Shown here: positions 35,248 through 43,694 of the stretch, one piece after another
Layout: each line of letters starts with the position of its first letter
Position numbering within the stretch: the first letter of the stretch is position 1
NCBI GenBank assembly: GCA_045629485.1
Contig: JAZQRF010000199.1
Coordinates: 22,970-86,969, forward strand
Length of the DNA: 64,000 nucleotides
Direction: 5' to 3'
Source of the DNA: Pseudopedobacter sp045629485
Lineage (GTDB): Bacteria > Bacteroidota > Bacteroidia > Sphingobacteriales > Sphingobacteriaceae
Program-made: the position numbers and the translations under genes
Notes under the pieces: model-generated
What the model saw: the letters and a program-made list of their open reading frames with translations, nothing else
What the model was told of the DNA's origin: nothing
Database searches by the model: none

Positions 35248-37044
35248 ATGAGTTTTTTTATTCATTATTTAAATAACCTCGTAAAAAAAATAGCTAATAA
35301 AGAAGCCGATAATATAAATAAGGCGAGGGTAGAAATGCTGATTTACATCATTGCGGCCTATTTGATATTTAGCGGAATATTATTAATTGCATATCAGTTC
35401 GATAACCAACCTCTGCAACAATTAAGGGTAGCCTTTGTATTTGTTACAGCAATTCTTTTCATTCTCATTCTTAATAGAAATATTAGCTCATGGCGCTTTA
35501 TTTCCCATTTTGTCATTTGTTTGATAACATTCGGAATATGGTCTAATCTACTCTTTTATGTAAGAGGAGTAAATATTGCGACCCTTCAATATGTTTGGTT
35601 TGCTTGCGCACTTGGTTTTTACATGCATGGTACAAAATGGGGATGGTTCTATGCCTGTATCAATGTGATTCCGATTCTTGCTTTCACTATTACCGAGGCT
35701 AATTATTTTTCGATAGGAGGTGGTGCACAAAAGATTAGTTTAGGTTCTTACTTTTTTGTGATCTGCTATAATTTTGCTTTAATTATATTTCTGCATTATT
35801 ACTTTTTTAAGGCCTTTAATTCTAATTTTATTATGCTTACCCAAGCCAAAGACGAATTAAACGTACTAAATAAGAAGCTGAATGATACATTATATGATCT
35901 GGAGCAAATCTCTAACTCGAGGATGGATTTTTTATCCACTATGTCTCATGAGTTGAGAACACCTATGAATGGTGTAATTGGTATTTCTAACGCCTTATTA
36001 TATAAAAATCCAAGAGAGGACCAAAAAGAAGATCTTGCTCTTCTGAAATTTTCTACTGAAAACTTATTGTCTTTAATTAATGATATTCTTGATTTTAATA
36101 AATTAGAAGCCAACAAAGTCACGTTAGAAAGTGTAGATTTTGATCTTGCCCTACTGGTAGAAAATAATTTCGCAACATTCGCTTTAAAAGCGAAAGAGAA
36201 GAAATTAGATTTCAATTTTTCTATAGATAAACAACTGCAAGGAAAAGTTGTGAGTAGCGATCCAACACGTTTAACACAAGTATTATTAAACTTAATAAAT
36301 AATGCTATAAAATTTACTGATAAAGGTTATGTAAATATTATAACCAGGGTGCTATTTATAGATAGTAATATTGTAAAAGTGCGCTTTACAATAGAAGACA
36401 CCGGCATAGGTATTGAAGCTCATAAGCAGAGCGAGATATTCGAAGTCTTTGCCCAGGCATCATCACATACCAACAGGCAGTACGGCGGGACCGGACTAGG
36501 CTTACCAATAGTGAAGAGAATTTTAGAAATGTTTAACTCGAATATTTTCATTGAAAGCAAAATTACTAAGGGTACAAAAATGTTTTTTGATATTGATTTC
36601 CCTTACAAAGAAGATTCTTTGGCAGATTTAAAGGAAACTGAACCTATGTTGGATTTAAGTCATTTAAAGATATTGATAGCCGAAGACAACCTGATTAATA
36701 TATTGGTGATTCAGCGAACCTTAGAAAGGTGGGGTATTGTACCCGTAATTGCAGAAAATGGTGCTTTAGCATTAGAGAAAATTACAGAAGAAGATTTTGA
36801 TGTTTTATTGCTGGATATTTATATGCCTGAAATGGATGGATACGAAACTTCAAAGGCAATCAGAAACCTGGCCGACCCGGTTAAAGCCAACACCCACATT
36901 ATAGCTTTTACTGCTACCATCAACAATAACATTGCTACAAAAGTTTCAGAATGCGGTATGAATGATTACCTGCCTAAACCATTTAGCCCGCAGCAATTAT
37001 TTATGAAATTACAACAAATAGTAATGAGTAAATCTACTACTTAA
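35248..37044 (+). CDS. Hybrid sensor histidine kinase/response regulator
   Basis: A 598-residue inner-membrane sensor. About six N-terminal TM segments (about 30-190) form the input domain, with no PAS or GAF domain. A short coiled coil leads to HisKA (phospho-His H234 in MSHELRTPMNG), HATPase (GGTGLGLPIV) and a C-terminal receiver with phospho-Asp D523 (LLLDIYMPEMDG). There is no DNA-binding output, so it must pass the phosphoryl group to a phosphotransfer protein not found nearby. The ligand is unknown. Confidence 0.92.
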   Translation: MSFFIHYLNNLVKKIANKEADNINKARVEMLIYIIAAYLIFSGILLIAYQFDNQPLQQLRVAFVFVTAILFILILNRNISSWRFISHFVICLITFGIWSNLLFYVRGVNIATLQYVWFACALGFYMHGTKWGWFYACINVIPILAFTITEANYFSIGGGAQKISLGSYFFVICYNFALIIFLHYYFFKAFNSNFIMLTQAKDELNVLNKKLNDTLYDLEQISNSRMDFLSTMSHELRTPMNGVIGISNALLYKNPREDQKEDLALLKFSTENLLSLINDILDFNKLEANKVTLESVDFDLALLVENNFATFALKAKEKKLDFNFSIDKQLQGKVVSSDPTRLTQVLLNLINNAIKFTDKGYVNIITRVLFIDSNIVKVRFTIEDTGIGIEAHKQSEIFEVFAQASSHTNRQYGGTGLGLPIVKRILEMFNSNIFIESKITKGTKMFFDIDFPYKEDSLADLKETEPMLDLSHLKILIAEDNLINILVIQRTLERWGIVPVIAENGALALEKITEEDFDVLLLDIYMPEMDGYETSKAIRNLADPVKANTHIIAFTATINNNIATKVSECGMNDYLPKPFSPQQLFMKLQQIVMSKSTT

Positions 37045-37146
37045 TGCTTATAATAAAATGTAATCCAACATCATACAGCTCTTGTATAAATCTATGGGAT
37101 TTATCACTATATAAATATAAGCTACATGATTAATTGCAAAAAAAAA

Positions 37147-37160
37147 GTGATATAGATCAC
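37147..37160. promoter_or_regulatory. CRP/FNR-type palindrome upstream of ccoI
   Basis: Perfect palindrome-like GTGAT-ATAG-ATCAC, matching the symmetry and spacing of CRP/FNR-family operators (TTGAT/GTGAT-N4-ATCAA/ATCAC). It sits 63 bp before the ccoI start, a natural activator position. Oxygen-responsive FNR control of cbb3 assembly genes is known in other bacteria; here it is inferred. Confidence 0.6.
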
Positions 37161-37222
37161 GTTTTCTATCCCAAGCCAATCATTTTAGAAGTCTTGAAAT
37201 TTATAGATTTTTATAAAATATT

Positions 37223-39607
37223 ATGGCGACACTAGTTAAACCGGTTTGTTATCATTGCGGAGAAGACACCTTTACAGGTTCTTATCAGCACCAGGATAAA
37301 GTTTTTTGCTGTTCGGGCTGCTTAAATGTTTATCAAATTCTATCGGCAAGTAACCTGGGCAGTTACTATAAGCTAAACAATCATCCCGGTAAAACCCAGG
37401 TGTCTGCTACACAATTCTCTTACCTTGAAGAGCCAGAGATCAAGGCTAGACTGATAGACTACACTGACAGCTCTAAAACCATCATCACCTTCTATATCCC
37501 TGCTATTCATTGCAGTTCATGTATTTGGTTACTAGAGCATTTGCATACCTTACATAAAGGCATACTCGAGAACAGGGTAGACTTCCTGAAGAAGCAGGTT
37601 TATATACAATTCGATCATCAACAACTTAGCTTAAAAGAGTTAGCAGAGCTTTTGCAATCTATAGGTTACGAGCCTCTAATATCTTTACAGGATGTTGTTA
37701 AAGAACAAAAGAAGGTTAAAGACAGGCTACCTTCTAAAATTGCAGTGGCAGGTTTCTGCTTCGGTAATAGTATGTTATTGAGCTTCCCTTCTTATTTTGG
37801 TTTATCAGAAGGTATTGATGCTGATTTTAGTTATTTCTTTGGTTTGCTTAACCTGCTATTTTGTTTCCCGGTAGTATTTTATTCAGGTCGGGATTTCTTT
37901 AACAGGGCTTATAAAGACCTGAGGAACGGGATACTTAGTCTCGATTTCCCTTTAGCACTGGGTATAGCCGTGTTGTTCTTAAGAACTTTTGTAGAATGTG
38001 CTTTTGCCATAGGAGATGGTTTTGCAGATAGTTTAACAGGGTTGGTTTTCTTCTTATTGACAGGACGATATGTTCAGCAAAAAACCTATTACCATTTATC
38101 TTTCGAAAGAGATTACCGTTCCTTCTTCCCCGTATCTGTTAAAGTTGTTGATGCAAACGGTAAAGAAACAGATGTACCTTTAGAAAAACTTGAGGAAGGG
38201 CACCGTATAAGAATTAAAAACCAGGAGATTATACCTGCAGATGCTATTCTTTTACAGGGAGAAGCAATGGTAGATTTTAGCTTTGTTACCGGGGAATCTA
38301 TCCCTGTTCATAAAACGCTGGGAGAAATTATTTATGCAGGCGGACGCCAGTTGGGAGGTTTCTTAGAGCTGGAGGTAGTAAAGCCTGTATCACAAAGTTA
38401 CCTTACACAGCTATGGAATAACGAAGCTTTTAAGAAGCATTCTTCTACGCGAATCAAAACTTTTGTAAGTAAGGTTAGCCATTACTTTAGTATTATTCTG
38501 TTAACAATAGCTTTTGGAGCTTTACTATATTGGATTCCGCAAGACTGGCAACGTGGGGTTGCTGCTTTTACTGCTGTATTAATTATTGCCTGCCCATGTG
38601 CGCTGGCTTTAAGTACGCCTTTTACCATGTCGGCGGCATTGAGTATTTTTGACAAGAACAAGTTTTACCTTAAAAACACCGAAGTGGTAGAGCAGCTGGC
38701 TGCCATAGATACCATTGTATTTGATAAAACCGGAACGATTACCTTAACAGAGAATGATGGAGTATCCTTTAAAGGAAATTTAAATCATGAGCTCAAAAGT
38801 GTTATTTATAGTTTGTGTAAGAATTCATCGCATCCACTCAGCCGTAAAATATCTGATTACCTGCAAGACAGCCAGGAAATTCCCCTCGAAAACTATATAG
38901 AAGAAGCAGGAAAGGGCCTGCAGGCAACTTATAAACAACAAAAAATAAAACTGGGAAGCAGGCTGTATATTGCTGGCCAAAAACAAAACGATACCACACA
39001 TTCTGAAGTACATGTAAGCGTAGAAAATGATTACGCCGGATATTTTACCATCAAACAAAAACTAAGAGCCGGTTTAAAAGAACTGCTTAGCGATTTAAAC
39101 AGAACATACGATGCACACCTGCTTTCGGGTGATGCCAGCCACGATGCGGCTAAGCTTAGTCCGTATTTTAAAAACAGCAATGTACTGCACTTTAAACAAT
39201 CTCCGCAAGACAAGCTTAATTTCATCAATAACTTGCTGCAGATGGGGAATAAGGTAATGATGATTGGGGATGGTTTAAATGACTCGGGTGCACTAAAACA
39301 AAGCAATGCTGGGGTAGCCATTACAGATCATATCAATAACTTTACCCCAGGGAGCGATGCCATTCTTGATGCAGCATCTTTACATCTGCTGCCGCGTTTT
39401 ATGCAGTTTTCAAAATCGGCGGTGAAAGTGATTCATTTCTCTTTTATCATATCGTCTACTTATAATGTTTTTGGTTTAGCTTATGCCGTAACCGGGAATT
39501 TATCTCCCTTATTTGCAGCTATTTTAATGCCTTTAAGTACAGTAACCATTATATCTTTTACCAGCCTGGCCACACATTACGCCGCTAAAAAACTAAACCT
39601 GTTATGA
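37223..39607 (+). CDS. ccoI: cbb3 oxidase maturation Cu+-exporting P1B-ATPase (CcoI/FixI type)
   Basis: Pumps copper out of the cytoplasm to metallate cytochrome cbb3 oxidase. The 794-residue protein has an N-terminal Cys-rich zinc-finger-like region (CYHCGEDTF and CCSGC, about 8-35), a heavy-metal domain with CxxC at C97/C100, the TM metal site CPC at C457-C459, and the phosphorylation motif DKTGT at D501; GDGLNDSGAL is the hinge. The Cys-rich N terminus plus the overlapping ccoS (4 bp) favour CcoI over a detoxifying CopA. Confidence 0.93.
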   Translation: MATLVKPVCYHCGEDTFTGSYQHQDKVFCCSGCLNVYQILSASNLGSYYKLNNHPGKTQVSATQFSYLEEPEIKARLIDYTDSSKTIITFYIPAIHCSSCIWLLEHLHTLHKGILENRVDFLKKQVYIQFDHQQLSLKELAELLQSIGYEPLISLQDVVKEQKKVKDRLPSKIAVAGFCFGNSMLLSFPSYFGLSEGIDADFSYFFGLLNLLFCFPVVFYSGRDFFNRAYKDLRNGILSLDFPLALGIAVLFLRTFVECAFAIGDGFADSLTGLVFFLLTGRYVQQKTYYHLSFERDYRSFFPVSVKVVDANGKETDVPLEKLEEGHRIRIKNQEIIPADAILLQGEAMVDFSFVTGESIPVHKTLGEIIYAGGRQLGGFLELEVVKPVSQSYLTQLWNNEAFKKHSSTRIKTFVSKVSHYFSIILLTIAFGALLYWIPQDWQRGVAAFTAVLIIACPCALALSTPFTMSAALSIFDKNKFYLKNTEVVEQLAAIDTIVFDKTGTITLTENDGVSFKGNLNHELKSVIYSLCKNSSHPLSRKISDYLQDSQEIPLENYIEEAGKGLQATYKQQKIKLGSRLYIAGQKQNDTTHSEVHVSVENDYAGYFTIKQKLRAGLKELLSDLNRTYDAHLLSGDASHDAAKLSPYFKNSNVLHFKQSPQDKLNFINNLLQMGNKVMMIGDGLNDSGALKQSNAGVAITDHINNFTPGSDAILDAASLHLLPRFMQFSKSAVKVIHFSFIISSTYNVFGLAYAVTGNLSPLFAAILMPLSTVTIISFTSLATHYAAKKLNLL

Positions 39608-39789
39608 GTAGTATTTATTTCCTTATTGCCTGTAGCATATTTGTAGCGCTACTATTCCTTATAGCCTTTTTATGGGCGCAAAAAAGCGGACAAAACGATG
39701 ATTTATATACTCCATCTATAAGGATGCTGATAGATGATGAAGTAATTGACGACGAAAAAGAAGGGCAGGAGCCTAAACAGAGCAGTTAA
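39604..39789 (+). CDS. ccoS: cbb3-type cytochrome oxidase assembly protein CcoS
   Basis: A 61-residue single-TM protein (TM about 4-24, then FLWAQKSGQNDDL), typical of CcoS, which is needed for cofactor insertion into cbb3 oxidase. It overlaps the end of ccoI by 4 bp (ATGA type) and is translationally coupled. The structural genes ccoN, O and P that commonly follow in Bacteroidota are absent here. Confidence 0.92.
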   Translation: MSSIYFLIACSIFVALLFLIAFLWAQKSGQNDDLYTPSIRMLIDDEVIDDEKEGQEPKQSS

Positions 39790-39896
39790 TCCTTTGTTTT
39801 GCCAAATTCAATTTTAGAGATACAGGAAGTTAGCGCTTTATTACTTATCGCCGTAGAAATCCCGGCATAACTACCACCTATAATTATTACATCATA
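39786..39896 (-). pseudogene. Remnant of an NAD(P)/FAD-dependent oxidoreductase N terminus
   Basis: In one minus-strand frame the spacer reads YDVIIIGGSYAGISTAIS and then a degraded stretch to a stop that overlaps the ccoS stop. YDVIIIGGSYAG is the dinucleotide-binding opening of thioredoxin-reductase-like flavoproteins. A stop codon directly precedes the Tyr, no start codon is in frame, and only 36 codons survive. I read it as the leftover N terminus of a lost gene. Confidence 0.65.
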
Positions 39897-39906
39897 TTAT
39901 TGTTTA

Positions 39907-40302
39907 TCATACCAGGCGTTCTAATTTCCCTTTTCTCTTCACCAGGTTTTTATAATCCCATTGGATCTCTTTTGATTTCTTTAACCAACGGTCTAACTGG
40001 TTGATGTCTATTTCGGCAAGCGAATTATAGAAAACAGAAGCGTCTTTAAACTTACTCCCTTTTACAGGTAACCCTTCTTCTTCAAAACCGGCACCGCTCC
40101 AAAACATTAAGCGAATGCCTGCTTTCTGTTTGCTGTAACCCACAATAGGGTTGCCATTTAAAAACCAAACAGGGTGTGCATGCCATATTTTATTTTCGGC
40201 CTCGGGCAGCCTGAGGGTGATTTCATGCGATAAGGTATCACAGATTTTTCGATCTTCTTCTGATTGCGAACTATTGTATAACGCTATGTCTTTATTGATC
40301 AT
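39907..40302 (-). CDS. DUF1801 domain protein
   Basis: A 131-residue soluble protein of the YdhG-like DUF1801 family (the IWHAHPVWFLNGNPIVGYSKQKAGIRLMFWSG region is typical). Function unknown; a heme- or ligand-binding-like fold has been suggested for relatives. It follows a SnoaL-like gene by 44 bp on the same strand. Confidence 0.82.
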   Translation of the reverse strand: MINKDIALYNSSQSEEDRKICDTLSHEITLRLPEAENKIWHAHPVWFLNGNPIVGYSKQKAGIRLMFWSGAGFEEEGLPVKGSKFKDASVFYNSLAEIDINQLDRWLKKSKEIQWDYKNLVKRKGKLERLV

Positions 40303-40346
40303 CGATTAAAAAACAGGTTGATGCAATATACGAAGAATGAATTACC

Positions 40347-40793
40347 TTACGGAATTAAACCTTTTTCTTCCAGTGCTTTTTGCTCATCTCCGGTGATATA
40401 AGAAAATATCTTATGCTCCTCGTCTATAGACCAGGTAAAGTAAATCACATCAAATTTTATACTTCCCTTAGAACCGTCTTTTCTTACAAAGTTGGTTTTC
40501 CAATGAATCTTCGTCATGTTATGATAAGCATCTAAAGCAGTTATCTCTTTAGAGACAATATCCATAGAGGTTATGCCTATGCTTCGGTAAAATACATATC
40601 CTTCTGCTATGTTCTTCCTAAAATCTTTGTCGTTTTTACCGCAGATAACGCCCAGAGGGCTCGATTCTATAAAGCAATTAGCAAAAGAATTTACTGTTGC
40701 ATCAATGTCTGATGGCTCGTCGTTTAATGCCTGATTCACCCGCTGCGCATATTCATCGAAAAAGGTTTCCAGTTGTTGGATGCTTTTGTTCAT
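40347..40793 (-). CDS. SnoaL/NTF2-like protein
   Basis: A 148-residue soluble protein with an NTF2-like cone-fold pattern (one N-terminal helix, DIDATVNSFANCF, then alternating strands). I start at MNKSIQQLETF rather than an ATG 57 bp upstream, whose added residues are not typical. Such proteins are isomerases or ligand binders; nothing shows which. Probably co-transcribed with the DUF1801 gene. Confidence 0.75.
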   Translation of the reverse strand: MNKSIQQLETFFDEYAQRVNQALNDEPSDIDATVNSFANCFIESSPLGVICGKNDKDFRKNIAEGYVFYRSIGITSMDIVSKEITALDAYHNMTKIHWKTNFVRKDGSKGSIKFDVIYFTWSIDEEHKIFSYITGDEQKALEEKGLIP

Positions 40794-40903
40794 GACTCTG
40801 TAATTTTGGTTTCCATAATTTAATATTAAATACCGTACCATTATCAGCAAAATTTTTGCATTGGGTGCATATAATTGTCTTATGTAGAGTAAGATGGATT
40901 GTT

Positions 40904-41759
40904 TTACTCTGGCATAAACTTCTCTATAAGTGCAGCTACAGCTGTAAAATTTGTTTCCAGCAGCATATGTCCACCCTCCAGGATATGGATTTCTGCTTCG
41001 GGTAAATCTCTCTTATAACAATGTGCCTCGGCAACATTAAAGAAAACATCGTACTTACCCCACATTACCAGTGCCCTGGGCTGATGTTTACGAAAGTATT
41101 CCTGAAAAGAAGGAAACAGTGCTAAATTAGTTTTATAGGTAGTGTTAAGCTTAAACTGCATGGCTATGTTCCGCGGCCTGCGCATCCGTTCCCAATCCAG
41201 TATCCACGCTTCCGGACTTACACAGGGCAATAACTTTTTAGGTAAGCCGGCAAAATACTGTTGCATAGTGCCTTCTTTGCTTAAAAATGCCGCTACTTTT
41301 TTCTTTGGTAGGATTTTCCCAATAGTCTTTTGTTTCGCCCCATTGCGGCCCTAAACCTTCGGGACAGGCATTGCCGTTCTGTACAACTATTTTTTCTATC
41401 CGCTGTGGGTGCTGCAAACAAATACGTAAGCCTATGGGGCAGCCATAATCATGAAGATAGATAGTAAAAGCGTTTAAGTTTATAGCCTCTGTAAACTTGC
41501 TTATGCAGGATGAAATATTCTCAAAAGAATAGTCGAAATCCTTCATCAGGGGGAAATCGCTAAAGCCGAAGCCGGGATAATCCGGAGCAATAAGATAATA
41601 CTTATCAGAGAACAATGTCATCAGGTTTTTAAACATCGCCGAAGATGCCGGGAAACCATGTAAAAGCAGCAAAGTGGGATTTTTCTTGTGACCTGCCTCG
41701 CGGTAAAAGATGTTTATTCCGTTTACACGAACTGTATGATGATAAATCTGCTGATCCAT
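40904..41759 (-). pseudogene. Alpha/beta hydrolase, interrupted by a frameshift
   Basis: The N-terminal part (41759 down to about 41300) has VNGINIFYREAGHKKNPTLL, the oxyanion-side LLHGFP and DYPGFGFS. The C-terminal part (from about 41300 to 40904) continues in another frame with the acid region MWGKYDVFF and the His in EGGHMLLE. The frames join at a six-base homopolymer (41297-41302): removing one base restores KEKVAAFLSKEGTMQQY. The nucleophile-elbow position reads YLHDYGCPIG, so Asp sits where Ser or Cys would be, as in haloalkane-dehalogenase-like enzymes. It is a true pseudogene, a sequencing error or a slippage site. Confidence 0.8.
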
Positions 41760-41871
41760 TATGATAATGCCCAGTTATCCCTGTTAAAGATCTTTTCTTT
41801 TATAAAGATTGCACTCGATGTATTTACCAGCAAAATACATTCCGCTTCGTTTTTATGATGATGATTTTTTA

Positions 41872-43110
41872 CTACTTAGCTTTCGCGGCGAAGTAATTAA
41901 CGCTGTAGTAAAACCCAATACTCACTAAAACGAGAACGATACCTGTACCAATCCAAAGGTTATTAAAACCAAAAAGATCGGCAAGCTTAGATCCCAGCAG
42001 CGGAGAAATAATAAAGGCGATAGAAGTAGACATCCCGTTTACACCCATATAAGCCCCTTCGCTGCCTTTTGTTGCCCGCATGGCTGCAACTGTAGACATA
42101 AAAGGCAATATCAATATTTCGCCCATGCTGAGGAGTGTGATAGAAACCACCAGGATAACCATGGTATAGCTAAAGCCCAACATCCCGTAAGACAGGGCAC
42201 ACATCAGGGTGCCGTAAAACATGGTTTGTGCAATACTTAGCCTTCTCTCGGCAAAGTTAACCATCAGCATCTCCAGGGCTACCACTACAATACCGCTGTA
42301 GCCCAATAGTAAACCAATGCTTTGTTGGTTTAAACCCACATCGTTTTTGTAAAACATGGGCAGGGTATTTAAAAGCTGGAAGAAACAAGTTGCAAATAAA
42401 GTACAGAGTATGCTAAAAATAATAAACTTCCCGTCTTTATAAGGCGAGCGGGCTTTAATAGCTATCTTTTCTGGCTCCAGATCCATAGTTTTAAGATGTG
42501 CCTGCCTGCGTGTAAACAAAAGGTGCCTGCGCCTAAAGAAATAAACATACACCAGGCCAGCAATGATTGCACCTGCACCATTGGCATAGAAAAGAAAGTT
42601 ATAAGATATGGCTGCCAATATACCTCCCAGTGCCGGGCCAATGGTAAACCCCAAATTCATGGCCATACGGTTAAGAGAGAAAGATTTCGTAATCTTTGCG
42701 GGCTTTGTATATTTCATTACTGCCACAGAGTTTGCCGGCCTAAATGTTTCGGTAATTAGACTCTGTACAAAAATCATCAGCGAAAGCATTTCTACACTTT
42801 CATACAAAGGCAGCAGACAATAGAAGGGAGCGCTTAAAAAGAGGCTATAGGCTTGTACTTTATACTCCCCAAACTTATCGGTAAGTAAACCACCCAACCA
42901 CGAACCCACTACGGCACCTACACCAAAGAAGCTCAATACAATGCCAGATTGTGCAATGCTAAACTCCAGTTTATCTACCATATAAACACCCAGGAAAGGC
43001 AATACCATTGCACCGGTACGGTTCAGCAGCATTACCAAAGCCAGCATCCACGATTCTTTAGCCAGCCCCCGGTAAGAATCTAAGTATAAACGGGTTAATT
43101 TTCTGATCAT
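41872..43110 (-). CDS. Major facilitator superfamily transporter
   Basis: A 412-residue inner-membrane protein with about 12 TM segments. The MFS loop motif appears between TM2 and TM3 (WLGGLLTDKFGEYKV). It resembles the drug-efflux-like MFS clade (YdeE/MdtH type), but the substrate cannot be inferred. It is alone on its strand, and a 584 bp spacer separates it from the LytS gene. Confidence 0.85.
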   Translation of the reverse strand: MIRKLTRLYLDSYRGLAKESWMLALVMLLNRTGAMVLPFLGVYMVDKLEFSIAQSGIVLSFFGVGAVVGSWLGGLLTDKFGEYKVQAYSLFLSAPFYCLLPLYESVEMLSLMIFVQSLITETFRPANSVAVMKYTKPAKITKSFSLNRMAMNLGFTIGPALGGILAAISYNFLFYANGAGAIIAGLVYVYFFRRRHLLFTRRQAHLKTMDLEPEKIAIKARSPYKDGKFIIFSILCTLFATCFFQLLNTLPMFYKNDVGLNQQSIGLLLGYSGIVVVALEMLMVNFAERRLSIAQTMFYGTLMCALSYGMLGFSYTMVILVVSITLLSMGEILILPFMSTVAAMRATKGSEGAYMGVNGMSTSIAFIISPLLGSKLADLFGFNNLWIGTGIVLVLVSIGFYYSVNYFAAKAK

Positions 43111-43477
43111 AAACAGGCAACAGCCATTTATTTAAATAGCGAAGTTAGTACTTAGACGTCTATTTATGCCTAAGTGCTACAAATTTTACATTTAAACAGG
43201 AGCGGGAAGGCGAGGAGTTTTGAAAGAACCGCGGGTCTAGGGATTTGTGGCATATCGCACCGGAAGATGTAATAGCCAGTTTGGTGTAAACAATTTTATT
43301 ATTCGTACTAAAGCATCCTGCCAATTGCCTATCTTTTCGTATTAAAATACCTGGTTTATTGGCGGTTTGCTTTAATCCAATCCTTATCAACTCCTACCTG
43401 TTAATTTGTGCTCGGTAATATTAACAAGGGTAGTGCAGTAAAAGGTTATTTTTTTTAAAAATAATTTTATTAATTAC

Positions 43478-43508
43478 TTGGTTTGTTGTTGTTTAGTATT
43501 TATCTTTA
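43478..43508 (+). promoter_or_regulatory. Candidate sRNA promoter
   Basis: TTG (43478-43480), 20 bp spacer, TATCTTTA (43501-43508), one base off the -7 consensus. It points at the terminator at 43542. Confidence 0.4.
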
Positions 43509-43513
43509 ATTTT

Positions 43514-43579
43514 AATACGGATTAAGTTTAGCATAGTTAATACCTTTAGTTCTTTTGTTAGGGCTAAAGGTTTTTTTTT
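43514..43579 (+). ncRNA. Candidate small RNA (~66 nt)
   Basis: Between a promoter-like element (43478-43508) and a terminator with nine Ts lies about 66 nt with no ORF. The LytS gene has its own promoter further down, so this terminator does not belong to any annotated gene. The 5' end is estimated at about 6 nt past the -7 box. It could instead be a leader/attenuator for lytS. Confidence 0.35.
43542..43579 (+). terminator. Orphan intrinsic terminator
   Basis: Stem ACCTTTAG (43542-43549) / CTAAAGGT (43564-43571), loop of 14, followed by nine Ts. No plus-strand gene precedes it within 3.7 kb. Confidence 0.7.
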
Positions 43580-43621
43580 CGCTTTTATGATGGTGATCGA
43601 AACTATTCCATCCCTACCAGG

Positions 43622-43653
43622 TTTCAAAAAAGGAACATAAATACTTATCTTTG
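43622..43653 (+). promoter_or_regulatory. Candidate promoter of the LytS-type kinase
   Basis: TTT (43622-43624), 21 bp spacer and exact -7 box TATCTTTG (43646-43653), 41 bp before the ATG. Confidence 0.55.
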
Positions 43654-43694
43654 CCCATTTTCGCACTGGTTGTTTAGGCTAATGCGATCACTGT

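Larger units (their letters stand above)
43111..43694. other. Intergenic region with candidate small RNA
   Basis: A 584 bp spacer between divergent genes. The left half (about 43195-43300) is locally more GC-rich, with no open frame that looks coding. The right half holds a promoter-like element, a terminator hairpin and then the LytS promoter. I see no ORF with a recognisable protein. Confidence 0.6.

Noticed and set aside
43160..43390. 76-residue open frame on the minus strand
   Set aside because: No recognisable motif, odd composition (Ser/Arg/Cys-rich), no promoter; likely a chance frame in a spacer.
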